NCBI RefSeq assembly: GCF_000473265.1
Contig: NZ_KI421511.1
Coordinates: forward strand, 4,949,785 to 5,013,784
Source: Amycolatopsis thermoflava N1165
Lineage (GTDB): Bacteria; Actinomycetota; Actinomycetes; Mycobacteriales; Pseudonocardiaceae
Direction: 5' to 3'
DNA length: 64,000 nt
Shown: positions 10,075 through 18,137 of the stretch, in pieces
How positions within the stretch are numbered: the first letter of the stretch is position 1
Layout of the letters: every line of letters begins with the position of its first letter
Made by a program: the position numbers and the translations under genes
Notes under the pieces: model-generated
The model's database searches: none
The model's input: only the letters and a program-made list of their open reading frames with translations
Told to the model about the DNA's origin: nothing

Positions 10075-10133
10075 GTGGACGAAAAACTTCCACATCAGTA
10101 CGTTGGCGATAAGTGGACGACATCCTTCCACAT
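10075..10133. promoter_or_regulatory. Paired operator sites between TetR and P450 genes
   Basis: Two 21-base direct copies, 10075-10095 and 10113-10133, match at 18 of 21 positions. Each has the inverted repeat GTGGA-N9-TCCAC, the form expected for a TetR dimer site. Their centres are 38 bp apart. The second overlaps the likely P450 transcription start, with a -10-like GATAAG at 10108-10113. The sites sit 24 bases from the P450 GTG and 48 bases from the regulator ATG, suiting control of both promoters. Confidence 0.75.
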
Positions 10134-10156
10134 TTGTCCGGATTGGGGGCAACACC

Positions 10157-11341
10157 GTGACCGCTCAGCTTCCCGCCACACTGCCCATCACCCGCGGCTG
10201 CCCGTACGCGCCGCCGGATGAGCACCGCAGACTGCGGGACGAGGCGCCGATCCAGCGGGTGACGCTGCCCAGCGGCGAGACGGCGTGGGCGATCACCCGG
10301 CACGAGGACATCCGGGCGATGCTGACCGACCCGCGGTTCAGCTCCGACCGGCGCAACCCGAACTTCCCGCTGCTGGTCAAGGGACAGCGGATCAACACCG
10401 GCTTCCGCGCGTCGCTGATCGGCATGGACCCGCCGGAACACGGCCCGGCACGGCGCAAGGTGGTCGGCGAGTTCACGGTGCGGCGGATGGAGGCGCTGCG
10501 CCCGCGCATCCAGGAGATCGTCGACCAGCACATCGACGCGATGCTCGCCGGCCCCAAACCGGCCGACCTGGTGAAAGCGCTCTCCCTGCCGGTGCCGTCA
10601 CTGGTCATCTGCGAGCAGCTCGGCGTCCCGTACGCCGACCACGAGTTCTTCCAGCTGCACTCGTCCCGCCTGCTCAGCCGGGTCACGCCGCCCGCGGAAC
10701 GCAAGGCGTCGATCGACGCGCTGCGCGACTACCTGGGCGAGCTGATCGAGCGGAAGGCGCAGGAACCGGCCGACGACCTGCTGAGCCGCCAGCTCGACAA
10801 GCAGGACGACCGCGAAGAGCTGGTCAGCCTGGCGTTCCTGCTGCTCGTCGCCGGGCACGAGACCACAGCGAACATGATCTCGCTGGGCACCATGGCGTTC
10901 CTGGAGCGCCCGGAGGACATCCGGAAGATCCAGGAGGACCCGTCGAAGACACTGCCCGCGGTCGAGGAACTGCTGCGGTACTTCACGATCGCCGAGTTCG
11001 CGGTCTCCCGCGTGGCGGTGGAGGACGTCGAGCTCGGCGGCGTGCTCATCAAGGCCGGCGAGGGCGTGGTGCCGCTGAGCAACCTCGCCAACCGCGACCC
11101 GGACGCGTTCGACCACCCCGAGGAGCTGGACATCGAGCGGGGCGCGCGGCACCACCTCGCGTTCGGCTTCGGCGCGCACCAGTGCCTCGGCCAGAACCTC
11201 GCGCGGATGGAGCTGCAGATCGTGTTCGACACCCTGTTCCGGCGGATCCCCGGCCTGCGGCCTGCCGTGCCGCTGGACTCCCTGCCGTTCAAGGACGACG
11301 CGAGCGTCTACGGTATCCACGAGTTCCCGGTGACCTGGTAG
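10157..11341 (+). CDS. Cytochrome P450 (CYP105/107-like)
   Basis: A 394-residue soluble P450 from a GTG with GGGGG just upstream. The I-helix oxygen-activation motif is LLVAGHETTANM (AGxET), the ExxR pair falls in AVEELLRYF, and the haem ligand Cys lies in FGFGAHQCLGQNLARMELQ. A [3Fe-4S] ferredoxin gene follows after 8 bases, giving the usual bacterial electron-transfer pair; no ferredoxin reductase is nearby. The substrate cannot be inferred, since there is no biosynthetic cluster around it. Confidence 0.95.
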   Translation: MTAQLPATLPITRGCPYAPPDEHRRLRDEAPIQRVTLPSGETAWAITRHEDIRAMLTDPRFSSDRRNPNFPLLVKGQRINTGFRASLIGMDPPEHGPARRKVVGEFTVRRMEALRPRIQEIVDQHIDAMLAGPKPADLVKALSLPVPSLVICEQLGVPYADHEFFQLHSSRLLSRVTPPAERKASIDALRDYLGELIERKAQEPADDLLSRQLDKQDDREELVSLAFLLLVAGHETTANMISLGTMAFLERPEDIRKIQEDPSKTLPAVEELLRYFTIAEFAVSRVAVEDVELGGVLIKAGEGVVPLSNLANRDPDAFDHPEELDIERGARHHLAFGFGAHQCLGQNLARMELQIVFDTLFRRIPGLRPAVPLDSLPFKDDASVYGIHEFPVTW

Positions 11342-11349
11342 GAGGAGCC

Positions 11350-11541
11350 ATGCGCATCGTCGCGGACACCGATCTCTGCATCGGCGCGGGCCAGTGCGTG
11401 CTGACCGACCCGGCGGTGTTCGACCAGGACGACGACGGCACGGTCGTGGTCCTGGTCGAACACCCCGAGGGCGGGCAGGTGGACAGCGCCCGCGAAGCGG
11501 TCAAGCTGTGCCCCGCCATGGCGCTGTCCCTGCAGGAGTAG
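11350..11541 (+). CDS. [3Fe-4S] ferredoxin, P450 redox partner
   Basis: A 63-residue ferredoxin with a GGAGGAG ribosome site. The Cys pattern CIGAGQC ... LCPAMAL (C-x5-C, then C-P about 38 residues later) is that of single-cluster [3Fe-4S] ferredoxins paired with P450s in actinobacteria. It should carry electrons from an unlinked reductase to the P450 encoded immediately upstream. Confidence 0.95.
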   Translation: MRIVADTDLCIGAGQCVLTDPAVFDQDDDGTVVVLVEHPEGGQVDSAREAVKLCPAMALSLQE

Positions 11542-12366
11542 CTACTTCACCGCGCCCATCGACAGGCCGCGGACCAGGTGGTTCTGCGCGATCCACCCGA
11601 CGATCATCACCGGCAGCGAGGCCAGCAGCGCGGCCGCCGACAGCTGCGCCCAGTACAGGCCCTCGCTGGTGATGAAGCCGACGAGGAACACCGGCACCGT
11701 GCCGGCCCGCGCCGCCGTCAGGTTGACCGCGTAGAAGAACTCGGTCCACGAGAAGATGACGCAGATCAACGCGGTCGCCGCGATGCCGGGCGCGACCACG
11801 GGCAGGATCACCCGGTACAGCAGTGTCGGGAGGCTCGCCCCGTCGACGCGCCCGGCCTCGATCATCTCGGTGGGCACCTCGAGGAAGAACGAGCGCATCA
11901 TCCAGATCGCCAGCGGCAGGTTCATCGCCGTGTAGAGGATGACCAGCGCCCACACGTTGTCCAGCAGCTGAGTTCGCTGCGAGATGACGTACAGCGGGAT
12001 GATCGCGGCCACGACCGGCAGCATCTTCGTGGACAGGAAGAACCCGAGCACGTTGCTGGTCTTGGGCACCGGGGCGAGCGACAGCGCGTACGCCGCCGGG
12101 ACGCCCAGGAGCAGCACGATCAGCGTGGACAGGATCGTCACGAACGCGGAGTTGCCCAGGTAGGGCAGGAACCCGCGCTCGAAGATGCTGGCGAACTGGT
12201 CCAGCGTCGGGGTGAACGCGATCCGCGGCGGATCGGTGTAGGCGTCGGCCTCCTGCTTGAAGGCGGTCAGCACCATCCAGATCAGCGGGAACACGAAGAG
12301 GATCGCGACCACCCACGTCGCGGTGGTCAGTGAGGCGGGACCGAGCCGCCTGCGCAGGGTGCTCAC
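11542..12366 (-). CDS. Sugar/polyol ABC transporter permease (MalG type)
   Basis: A 274-residue inner-membrane permease with six predicted helices. The EAA loop that docks the ATPase is EMIEAGRVDGASLPTLLYRV, followed by ILPVVAPGIAATALICVIFS. The GTG start overlaps the preceding permease stop (GTGA). It is the last gene of a four-gene operon with a second permease, a binding lipoprotein and a zinc dehydrogenase. Sorbitol/mannitol uptake systems have this gene content, so a sugar alcohol is the likely substrate (inference). Confidence 0.92.
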   Translation of the reverse strand: MSTLRRRLGPASLTTATWVVAILFVFPLIWMVLTAFKQEADAYTDPPRIAFTPTLDQFASIFERGFLPYLGNSAFVTILSTLIVLLLGVPAAYALSLAPVPKTSNVLGFFLSTKMLPVVAAIIPLYVISQRTQLLDNVWALVILYTAMNLPLAIWMMRSFFLEVPTEMIEAGRVDGASLPTLLYRVILPVVAPGIAATALICVIFSWTEFFYAVNLTAARAGTVPVFLVGFITSEGLYWAQLSAAALLASLPVMIVGWIAQNHLVRGLSMGAVK

Positions 12367-13298
12367 TTCACGACCCCCTTGCTCACGTCGAACGCGCGGA
12401 ACATCAGGCGCAGCGCGAAGGTCGCGACGATCAGCGTCAGGACCACCACGATCACGCCCATCGCCGAGGACTGGCCGATGTCGAAGCCCTGGAAGGCCCG
12501 CTGGTAGATGTAATACGGCAGGTTCGTGCTCGCGGTGCCCGGACCGCCCTGGGTCATCAGGAAGATCGCGTCGAAGCTGTTCACGATGTAGATCGCGCCC
12601 AGCAGCACCGACAGCTGCAGGTACCGGGACAGGTGCGGCAGCGTGATCGACGCGAACGTCCGCCACCGGCCCGCGCCGTCGACCTGCGCGGCCTCCAGCA
12701 CGTCCTTCGGCTGGCTCTGCAGGCCGGCCAGGATCAGCAGCATCATGAACGGCGTCCACTGCCACACGATCTGGGCCATGACCGAGGCCAGCGGGAACTC
12801 CGACAGCCAGTCGGTTTCGCCGCCGAAGACGAAGTTGAGCAGCCCGTAGGTCGGGTCGAACATCGTCGTCTTCCACAGCAGCGCGCCTGCCGCGGGCAGG
12901 ATGAGGAACGGCGTGATCAGCAGCGTCCGCACCACGCCGCGGCCGAGGAACTTGCGGTCCAGCAGCAGCGCCAGGCCGAGCCCGAGCAGCAGCGCGACGA
13001 ACACGCACACCACGGTCAGGACGACGGTGTTGAGCATCGCGCCGCGGAACTGCGAGTCGGCGAACACGTCGGCGTAGTTCTGGAACCCCACGAAGTGCTG
13101 CGACCCCGGACGCACGAGGTTCCACGACTGGAACGAGTAGACCACTGTGAGGATGAACGGGATCTGGGTCACCACGATGGTGAACAACAGCGCGGGCAGC
13201 AGGGGCGCCCGGCGGGCCCAGGCTCCGGTGCCCTTGCGCTTCTCCGGTTTCGCTTCGACTCTCTGTCCACTTGCGATAGTGGGCGCAACGGCGGTCAT
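12363..13298 (-). CDS. Sugar/polyol ABC transporter permease (MalF type)
   Basis: A 311-residue permease with a cytoplasmic N-terminal tail (about 30 residues, basic) and six hydrophobic segments. The EAA loop is DVLEAAQVDGAGRWRTFASI followed by TLPHLSRYLQLSVLLG. The segment FLMTQGGPGTASTNLPYYIY is typical of MalF/UgpA relatives. The ATG overlaps the binding-protein stop by 4 bases. It pairs with the downstream permease to form the membrane pore. Confidence 0.93.
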   Translation of the reverse strand: MTAVAPTIASGQRVEAKPEKRKGTGAWARRAPLLPALLFTIVVTQIPFILTVVYSFQSWNLVRPGSQHFVGFQNYADVFADSQFRGAMLNTVVLTVVCVFVALLLGLGLALLLDRKFLGRGVVRTLLITPFLILPAAGALLWKTTMFDPTYGLLNFVFGGETDWLSEFPLASVMAQIVWQWTPFMMLLILAGLQSQPKDVLEAAQVDGAGRWRTFASITLPHLSRYLQLSVLLGAIYIVNSFDAIFLMTQGGPGTASTNLPYYIYQRAFQGFDIGQSSAMGVIVVVLTLIVATFALRLMFRAFDVSKGVVK

Positions 13299-14635
13299 TT
13301 CGTCTCCCGGTAGGAATCGCCGACGGTCTGCGCGTACTCCTGCGACTGTTCGATGGCCTCGTCGACGGTGATCTGACCGGCGATCGCGGCCGAGAGCTCC
13401 TGGCTGACCCGGGTGCCCAGGTCCTGGAACTCGGGAATGCCCACGAACTGGATGCCCGGGTAGGGCACCGGCTGCGTCATCACCTTGCGCTGGTCGGCCG
13501 CGTCGATGCCGTCCAGCGTCGGCTGGGCGTAGGCCTTCGCGGCCTCGGCGTACTCGGGGATCCGGTAGGTGGAGAACCGGCAGCCCGGCGGGACCCGGTT
13601 CCAGCCGTAGGTCTTGCCGACGGTCTGCACGAACTCCTTGTTCGTCATCCACTGCAGGAACTTCCAGGCGTCCTGCTTGTTCTTCGCGACCTTCGGGATC
13701 GCCAGCGCCCAGGTGTAGAGCCAGCCGCTCGCCTCGGTCTTCACCACCGGCGCGGCGACGTAGCCGGACTTGCCGACGACCTTGCTCGACTCCGGGTCCT
13801 CGTTGGTCCCGGCCATCACGGTCGCGTCGTACCACATCGCGGCCTGGCCCTGGCCGTAGCGCGTGCCGCACTCGGAGAACCCGGCGCTGGAAGCGCCGAC
13901 CTCGCCGTGCTCGCGGACCAGGTTCACGTAGAAGTTCGCGGCCGCGCGGAACTCCGGCGTGTCCAGCTTCGCGTTCCAGTCCTGGTCGAACCACTGCGCG
14001 CCGAAGGTGTTGGCGACGGTGGTGAACGGCGCGAGGCTCTCGCCCCAGCCGGGCTTGCCGCGCAGGCAGATGCCGGCGACACCGGCCTGCTTGTTGTCCA
14101 GCTTCGCGGCGAAGTCGGCGATCTGCTGCCACGTCGGGTGCTCCGGCATGGTCAGCCCGGCCTGTTCGAACAGGTCCTTGCGGTAGGCCAGGAACGACGA
14201 CTCGCCGTAGAACGGCACCGCGTACATCGAGCCCTGGTAGGACAGCGAGTCGCGGATGCTCGGGATGAAGTCGGCCGGGTCGTAGCCGGGGCTGGCGTCG
14301 ATGTAGGGCTGCAGGTTCTCCAGCCAGCCGTTGGCCGCCCACTGCGGGGTCTCGTAGTTGCTGATCATCACCGCGTCGAACTCGCCGCCCTGGGTGGCGG
14401 TCGAGGCGGTGATCTTCGCGCGCGCCTGGTTCTCCGGCAGCGACACGAACTTGAGCTTGACGCCCGGGTTCGCCGCCTCGAACTCGTGCGACAGCGAAAT
14501 CGCGTCGTTCATCTGCGGGTTCGCCACGATCGCGATGACCAGCGTGTTGCCGCCCGCGCCGAGCGCGCCGGCGCCCGCGCAGCCGGTCAGGGTCAGCAGC
14601 GCGGCGACCGCGAGGAGTGCCAGCCGCTTACGCAT
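13295..14635 (-). CDS. Extracellular polyol/sugar-binding lipoprotein
   Basis: A 446-residue solute-binding protein. It has a lipoprotein signal peptide (MRKRLALLAVAALLTLTGC) with the acylated Cys at residue 19, followed by a family-1 binding fold. Matching segments include EFEAANPGVKLKFVSLPENQ, AVPFYGESSFLAYRKDLFEQ and WKFLQWMTNKEFVQTVG. The dehydrogenase reading frame upstream overlaps it by 8 bases. It should capture a sugar alcohol outside the cell and deliver it to the two permeases. Confidence 0.93.
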   Translation of the reverse strand: MRKRLALLAVAALLTLTGCAGAGALGAGGNTLVIAIVANPQMNDAISLSHEFEAANPGVKLKFVSLPENQARAKITASTATQGGEFDAVMISNYETPQWAANGWLENLQPYIDASPGYDPADFIPSIRDSLSYQGSMYAVPFYGESSFLAYRKDLFEQAGLTMPEHPTWQQIADFAAKLDNKQAGVAGICLRGKPGWGESLAPFTTVANTFGAQWFDQDWNAKLDTPEFRAAANFYVNLVREHGEVGASSAGFSECGTRYGQGQAAMWYDATVMAGTNEDPESSKVVGKSGYVAAPVVKTEASGWLYTWALAIPKVAKNKQDAWKFLQWMTNKEFVQTVGKTYGWNRVPPGCRFSTYRIPEYAEAAKAYAQPTLDGIDAADQRKVMTQPVPYPGIQFVGIPEFQDLGTRVSQELSAAIAGQITVDEAIEQSQEYAQTVGDSYRETK

Positions 14636-15632
14636 CCGTGGCCCCCGGCAGCACCTGCACCTTCAGACCCGCACCACTGCGCATCAGGTCCAGCGCGTCG
14701 GGGAACCGCTCCAGCGGCAACGCGTCGGTCAGGAGGGCTTTCGTGTCGATCGCGCCGGAGGCCACCAGGTCCAGCGCGGCACCGTAGGAGTGCAGAACAG
14801 CCATCGATCCCACCACCGTGATCTCGTCGTTGTAGATCCGGAACGGCGAAAGCGCGACACGTGCCTCCGCCGGGGCGACGCCGAAGACGAGCAGACGCCC
14901 GCCGCGGCGCAGCGCGTCGAACGCGGCCTCGATCGCCGGGGCCGCACCGGTGCAGTCGGCCGCCGCGTCGAACCGCTCACCGTCCAGTTCGGACACATCG
15001 GCGGCGACGGCGTGCGCACCGAGGTCCTTCGCCCGCGGCAGGCGGGACGCGTTGCGGTCGACGACCGTGACCCGCGCGCCGGCCCGCTGCAGGAGCATCT
15101 GCATGACCAGGCCCATGGTCCCGGCGCCGACGACCAGGAAGTGCTCACCCGCTTCGACCCCGATGCGCCGGACGCCGTGCACCGCGCACGACACCGGCTC
15201 GACGAGGGCGCCCTCCTGCCAGGACAGGTGGTCGGGCAGGCGGTAGCAGGTGCTCGCGGGCACCTTCACGTACTCGGCGAAGGCGCCGTCGACGGTGTCG
15301 CCGGTGGCGCCCCAGTTCGCGCAGAGGTTGCCGTGGCCGGCGCGGCACGGGTCGCAGTAGCCGCAGAACAGGGAGGGGTCGACGGCCACCCGGTCGCCGA
15401 CCTGCCAGCCGCCGGGGACGTTCTTGCCGATCTCGACGATTTCGCCGGCGAACTCGTGGCCGGGGACGATCGGGTAGGGCGTCGGGGGGAAGTGCCCGTC
15501 GGCGATGTGCAGGTCCGTGCCGCAGATGCCGCACGCGCCGACCTTGATGACGACGTCGCGCTCCCCTGGCGTGGGATCGGGAACCTCGCCGACCCTGATG
15601 GAACCCGGCTGATCGACGATGGCGGCCCGCAT
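14628..15632 (-). CDS. Zinc-dependent alcohol (polyol) dehydrogenase
   Basis: A 334-residue medium-chain dehydrogenase. The catalytic zinc site shows in GACGICGTDLHI and PGHEFAGEIVEIGKNV. The structural zinc Cys cluster is FCGYCDPCRAGHGNLC, and the Rossmann motif is VVGAGTMGLVMQML. Sorbitol- or arabitol-type dehydrogenases share this layout. As the first gene of the transporter operon it would oxidise the imported polyol to a ketose. The ATG is preceded by a GAGG-type ribosome site. The divergent SorC gene is probably its regulator. Confidence 0.93.
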   Translation of the reverse strand: MRAAIVDQPGSIRVGEVPDPTPGERDVVIKVGACGICGTDLHIADGHFPPTPYPIVPGHEFAGEIVEIGKNVPGGWQVGDRVAVDPSLFCGYCDPCRAGHGNLCANWGATGDTVDGAFAEYVKVPASTCYRLPDHLSWQEGALVEPVSCAVHGVRRIGVEAGEHFLVVGAGTMGLVMQMLLQRAGARVTVVDRNASRLPRAKDLGAHAVAADVSELDGERFDAAADCTGAAPAIEAAFDALRRGGRLLVFGVAPAEARVALSPFRIYNDEITVVGSMAVLHSYGAALDLVASGAIDTKALLTDALPLERFPDALDLMRSGAGLKVQVLPGATDA

Positions 15633-15653
15633 GCCGTCTCACCTCTTCCTGCG

Positions 15654-15759
15654 CTCATCTGAGCGCCTCACGACTTTGTGGTCACATGTCTGGTCATGCA
15701 TTAGAGGGGTTTTGGTGGTTTCTCGTCAACGGAGCTGGCGCTATAGTGCTCAGATGAGC
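15654..15759. promoter_or_regulatory. Divergent control region with twin SorC-type sites
   Basis: The 12-base palindrome-like motif GCTCA-N2-TGAGC occurs twice: 15655-15666 (in the dehydrogenase leader, extended to GCGCTCA/TGAGCGC) and 15748-15759 (over the SorC start codon). The two spacers are complementary, so they are the same site. Minus-strand promoter: -35 TTGACG (15729-15724), 18 bases, -10 TCTAAT (15705-15700). Plus-strand -10: TATAGT (15742-15747), 6 bases from the SorC ATG, giving a leaderless mRNA. Both genes can therefore be controlled by one protein. Confidence 0.7.
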
Positions 15760-16710
15760 GAAGCTGGCATGCTGGACGGGCTCACCGCGACGCTGGTGGC
15801 GCACCGGTTCTACGTGCTGGGGCAGTCCAAGATCGAAATCGCGGCCGACTTCGGGATCAGCAGGTTCAAGGTGGCGCGGCTGATCGACGCGGCGTTGTCC
15901 CAGGGTTTGGTGCGGGTGGAGTTCGCTCCCCCCGCGCCGGTCGACGTGCGGCTGTCCGACGAGCTGCGGTCGGCGTACGGGCTGCGGCAGGCGTTTGTGC
16001 TCAATCGAGCGGCGAGCACCGGGCCACGCCCACAGGTGCGACGGCAGATCGGGGCCTTCGCGGCGCAGCTGTTGTCGGAGACGGTCACCGAGGACGACGT
16101 GGTCGGGTTGTCCTGGGCGCGGTCGGTGAACGCGATGGCGGCGGCGGTGCGGCGGCTGCCGAAGTGCCCGATCGTGCAGTTGTGCGGCGTGCAGGCCGGG
16201 ATGGACATGCGGGACCGGTCGGTGGAGACGGTGCGGCAGGTGGCGGAGGTGTCGGGTGGGGACGCGTACCCGATCTACGGGCCGCTGGTGCTGCCGGACC
16301 GCCGGACGACGGAGATCCTGCGACGGCAGCCGGGCATCGCGGAGACGTTCGCGCAGTTCCCGCGCCTGACGAAGGCCGTGGTGAGCATCGGGGCGTGGCT
16401 ACCGGGCGAGTCGACGGTGTACGACGCGGTGTCCCCGGCCGAACGCGAGGCGATCACCGCGCGGGGCGCGCGGGCGGAGGTCGCGGCGCGGTTGTTCGAC
16501 GGCGAGGGGAAGCCGCTGTCGACCGGGCTGGCGCACCACGTGCTGGCGATCGACACGGCGGAGCTGCTGAAGGTGCCCGAGGTGATCGCCCTCGGCTACA
16601 CGGCGCCGAAGGCGGCGGCCATCGACGCCGTGCTGCGGTCGGGACTGGTGTCGACGCTCATCACGGACACGCCTGCCGCCGAAGGCGTGCTACGCCTCCG
16701 ACAGGGCTGA
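15754..16710 (+). CDS. SorC/DeoR-family sugar-responsive regulator
   Basis: A 318-residue regulator with an N-terminal helix-turn-helix (YVLGQSKIEIAADFGISRFK, then VARLIDAALSQGLVR) and a large sugar-binding domain (VGLSWARSVNAMAAAVRRLP, YPIYGPLVLPDRRT, IGAWLPGESTVYDAVSPAE, LGYTAPKAAAIDAVLR), as in SorC, DeoR and CggR proteins. The inducer is probably a phosphorylated sugar or polyol. It starts leaderless at 15754 and lies divergent to the polyol operon, its presumed target. Confidence 0.92.
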   Translation: MSEAGMLDGLTATLVAHRFYVLGQSKIEIAADFGISRFKVARLIDAALSQGLVRVEFAPPAPVDVRLSDELRSAYGLRQAFVLNRAASTGPRPQVRRQIGAFAAQLLSETVTEDDVVGLSWARSVNAMAAAVRRLPKCPIVQLCGVQAGMDMRDRSVETVRQVAEVSGGDAYPIYGPLVLPDRRTTEILRRQPGIAETFAQFPRLTKAVVSIGAWLPGESTVYDAVSPAEREAITARGARAEVAARLFDGEGKPLSTGLAHHVLAIDTAELLKVPEVIALGYTAPKAAAIDAVLRSGLVSTLITDTPAAEGVLRLRQG

Positions 16711-16720
16711 GACGAGCGGG

Positions 16721-17983
16721 TTACTTCACCCGCACCGGCAGCGTGTCCACGCCGTAGACGATCGACGTCCGGCGGTAGCTCAGCTGCTCCGGCTCGACGT
16801 CCAGCCGCAGGTCGGGGAAGCGCCGCACCAGCGCCGGGTACGCGGCACGCAACTCCATGCGCGCCAGCTCCGCCCCGATGCACCGGTGCGCGCCCCAGCC
16901 GAATGCCAGGTGCTGCGTCGCCGGGCGGGCGGGGTCGAAGGACTCCATGTCGTCGCCGAGGGCGGCGTCCCGGTTGGCCCCGCTCAGCGACACGAACACG
17001 ATGTCGCCCTTCGCGATCTCCTGCCCGCCGACCGTGACGTCCTCCCGCGCGAACCGCGGGAACGCCACCTGCACCACCGTCAGGTACCGCAGCAGCTCCT
17101 CGACGAAATCACGCGCCGCGTCGTCGGAGTCCCGCACCAGCTCGAACGTCCGCCGGTCCCGCAGCAGCACGATCGCGCCAAGCGCCAGCATGCTCGCCGT
17201 GGTCTCCAGGCCGCCGGTCAGCACACCGTCGGCGAGGCCGGCCAGCTCCTGGTCGGAGATGTTGTCGCCGTGCTCCTTGACCAGCATGCCGAGCAGGCCG
17301 TCGCCGGGCTCCGCGCGCTGCTTCTTCACGATTTCGAGCAAATAGGACAGTGACTCCGAGATCGCCCCGAACGAGGCGCCCGCCCCGGCGAACAGGTCGA
17401 ACCGGACCGTGCTCAGCCGCTGGAAGTCGTCACGGTCCTCATAGGAGACCCCGAGCAGTTCGCAGATCGTCAGCGACGGGATCGGCAGCGCGAACGACTG
17501 CATCAGGTCGACGGTGCCGCCGTCCTTCTCCATCGCGTCGAGCTGCTCGGCGATGATCTCGTCGATGCGCGGCGTGAGGCGGTTCAGCCGCCGCATCGTG
17601 AACTCCGGCGTCAGCATCTTGCGCAGGCGCGTGTGGTCCGGCGGGTCCGCGAACCCGAGCCCGCCGGGGTTCTGCTCGGCGGAAAGCCCCGCCTTGCCGA
17701 CCAGGTTGGTGTAGTCGTTGCTGAACTTGTCCGTGGCCGCGAGCACTTCCTTCGCCTCGCCGTACCCGGTGACCAGCCACGCGGTGATGCCGAAGGGCAG
17801 CGGCAACCGGCTGACCGGCGCCTCCGCCCTGGTCGCGCCCAGCTCGGGCACGGGGTCCAGGCCGTCGCGGCGCAACGGCATGAGCGCGGAATCCGGCAGG
17901 ACCGAGAGGTCGAAGCCCTTTTTCTGCGCTCTGGCGAGGTAACGGCGGCCCACCCAGGAAACCACACGTGCGCGAAGCCCCAT
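16721..17983 (-). CDS. Cytochrome P450
   Basis: A 420-residue P450 unrelated in position to the one at 10 kb. The I-helix reads GVLTGGLETTASML, with Gly in place of the usual Ala before Gly. The ExxR pair lies in FVEELLRYL, and the haem-binding loop is FGWGAHRCIGAELARMELR. It has an N-terminal stretch LRARVVSWVGRRYLARAQKKG that may touch the membrane. No ferredoxin gene is adjacent, so it must share a redox partner. On the minus strand a -10 hexamer TAATCT (17995-17990) ends 6 bases before the ATG, a leaderless arrangement. Confidence 0.95.
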   Translation of the reverse strand: MGLRARVVSWVGRRYLARAQKKGFDLSVLPDSALMPLRRDGLDPVPELGATRAEAPVSRLPLPFGITAWLVTGYGEAKEVLAATDKFSNDYTNLVGKAGLSAEQNPGGLGFADPPDHTRLRKMLTPEFTMRRLNRLTPRIDEIIAEQLDAMEKDGGTVDLMQSFALPIPSLTICELLGVSYEDRDDFQRLSTVRFDLFAGAGASFGAISESLSYLLEIVKKQRAEPGDGLLGMLVKEHGDNISDQELAGLADGVLTGGLETTASMLALGAIVLLRDRRTFELVRDSDDAARDFVEELLRYLTVVQVAFPRFAREDVTVGGQEIAKGDIVFVSLSGANRDAALGDDMESFDPARPATQHLAFGWGAHRCIGAELARMELRAAYPALVRRFPDLRLDVEPEQLSYRRTSIVYGVDTLPVRVK

Positions 17984-18137
17984 GGCCGCAGATTACACGC
18001 GGAGTCCGACGATTCCGGCGTCGCAAGAGAAGTCACTCGCGCAGGTGGTGCAGGTCACCCACTAGGTCGGTGTCTGGTCTGGACTCGGGTGGCGCGGGTA
18101 CATCGTGGCGTCACGACAACCAGGGGAGTGAGCCGTA

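Noticed and set aside
10157..17983. A secondary-metabolite cluster around the two P450 genes
   Set aside because: No polyketide, peptide, terpene or tailoring genes surround them; neighbours are transport and regulatory genes.
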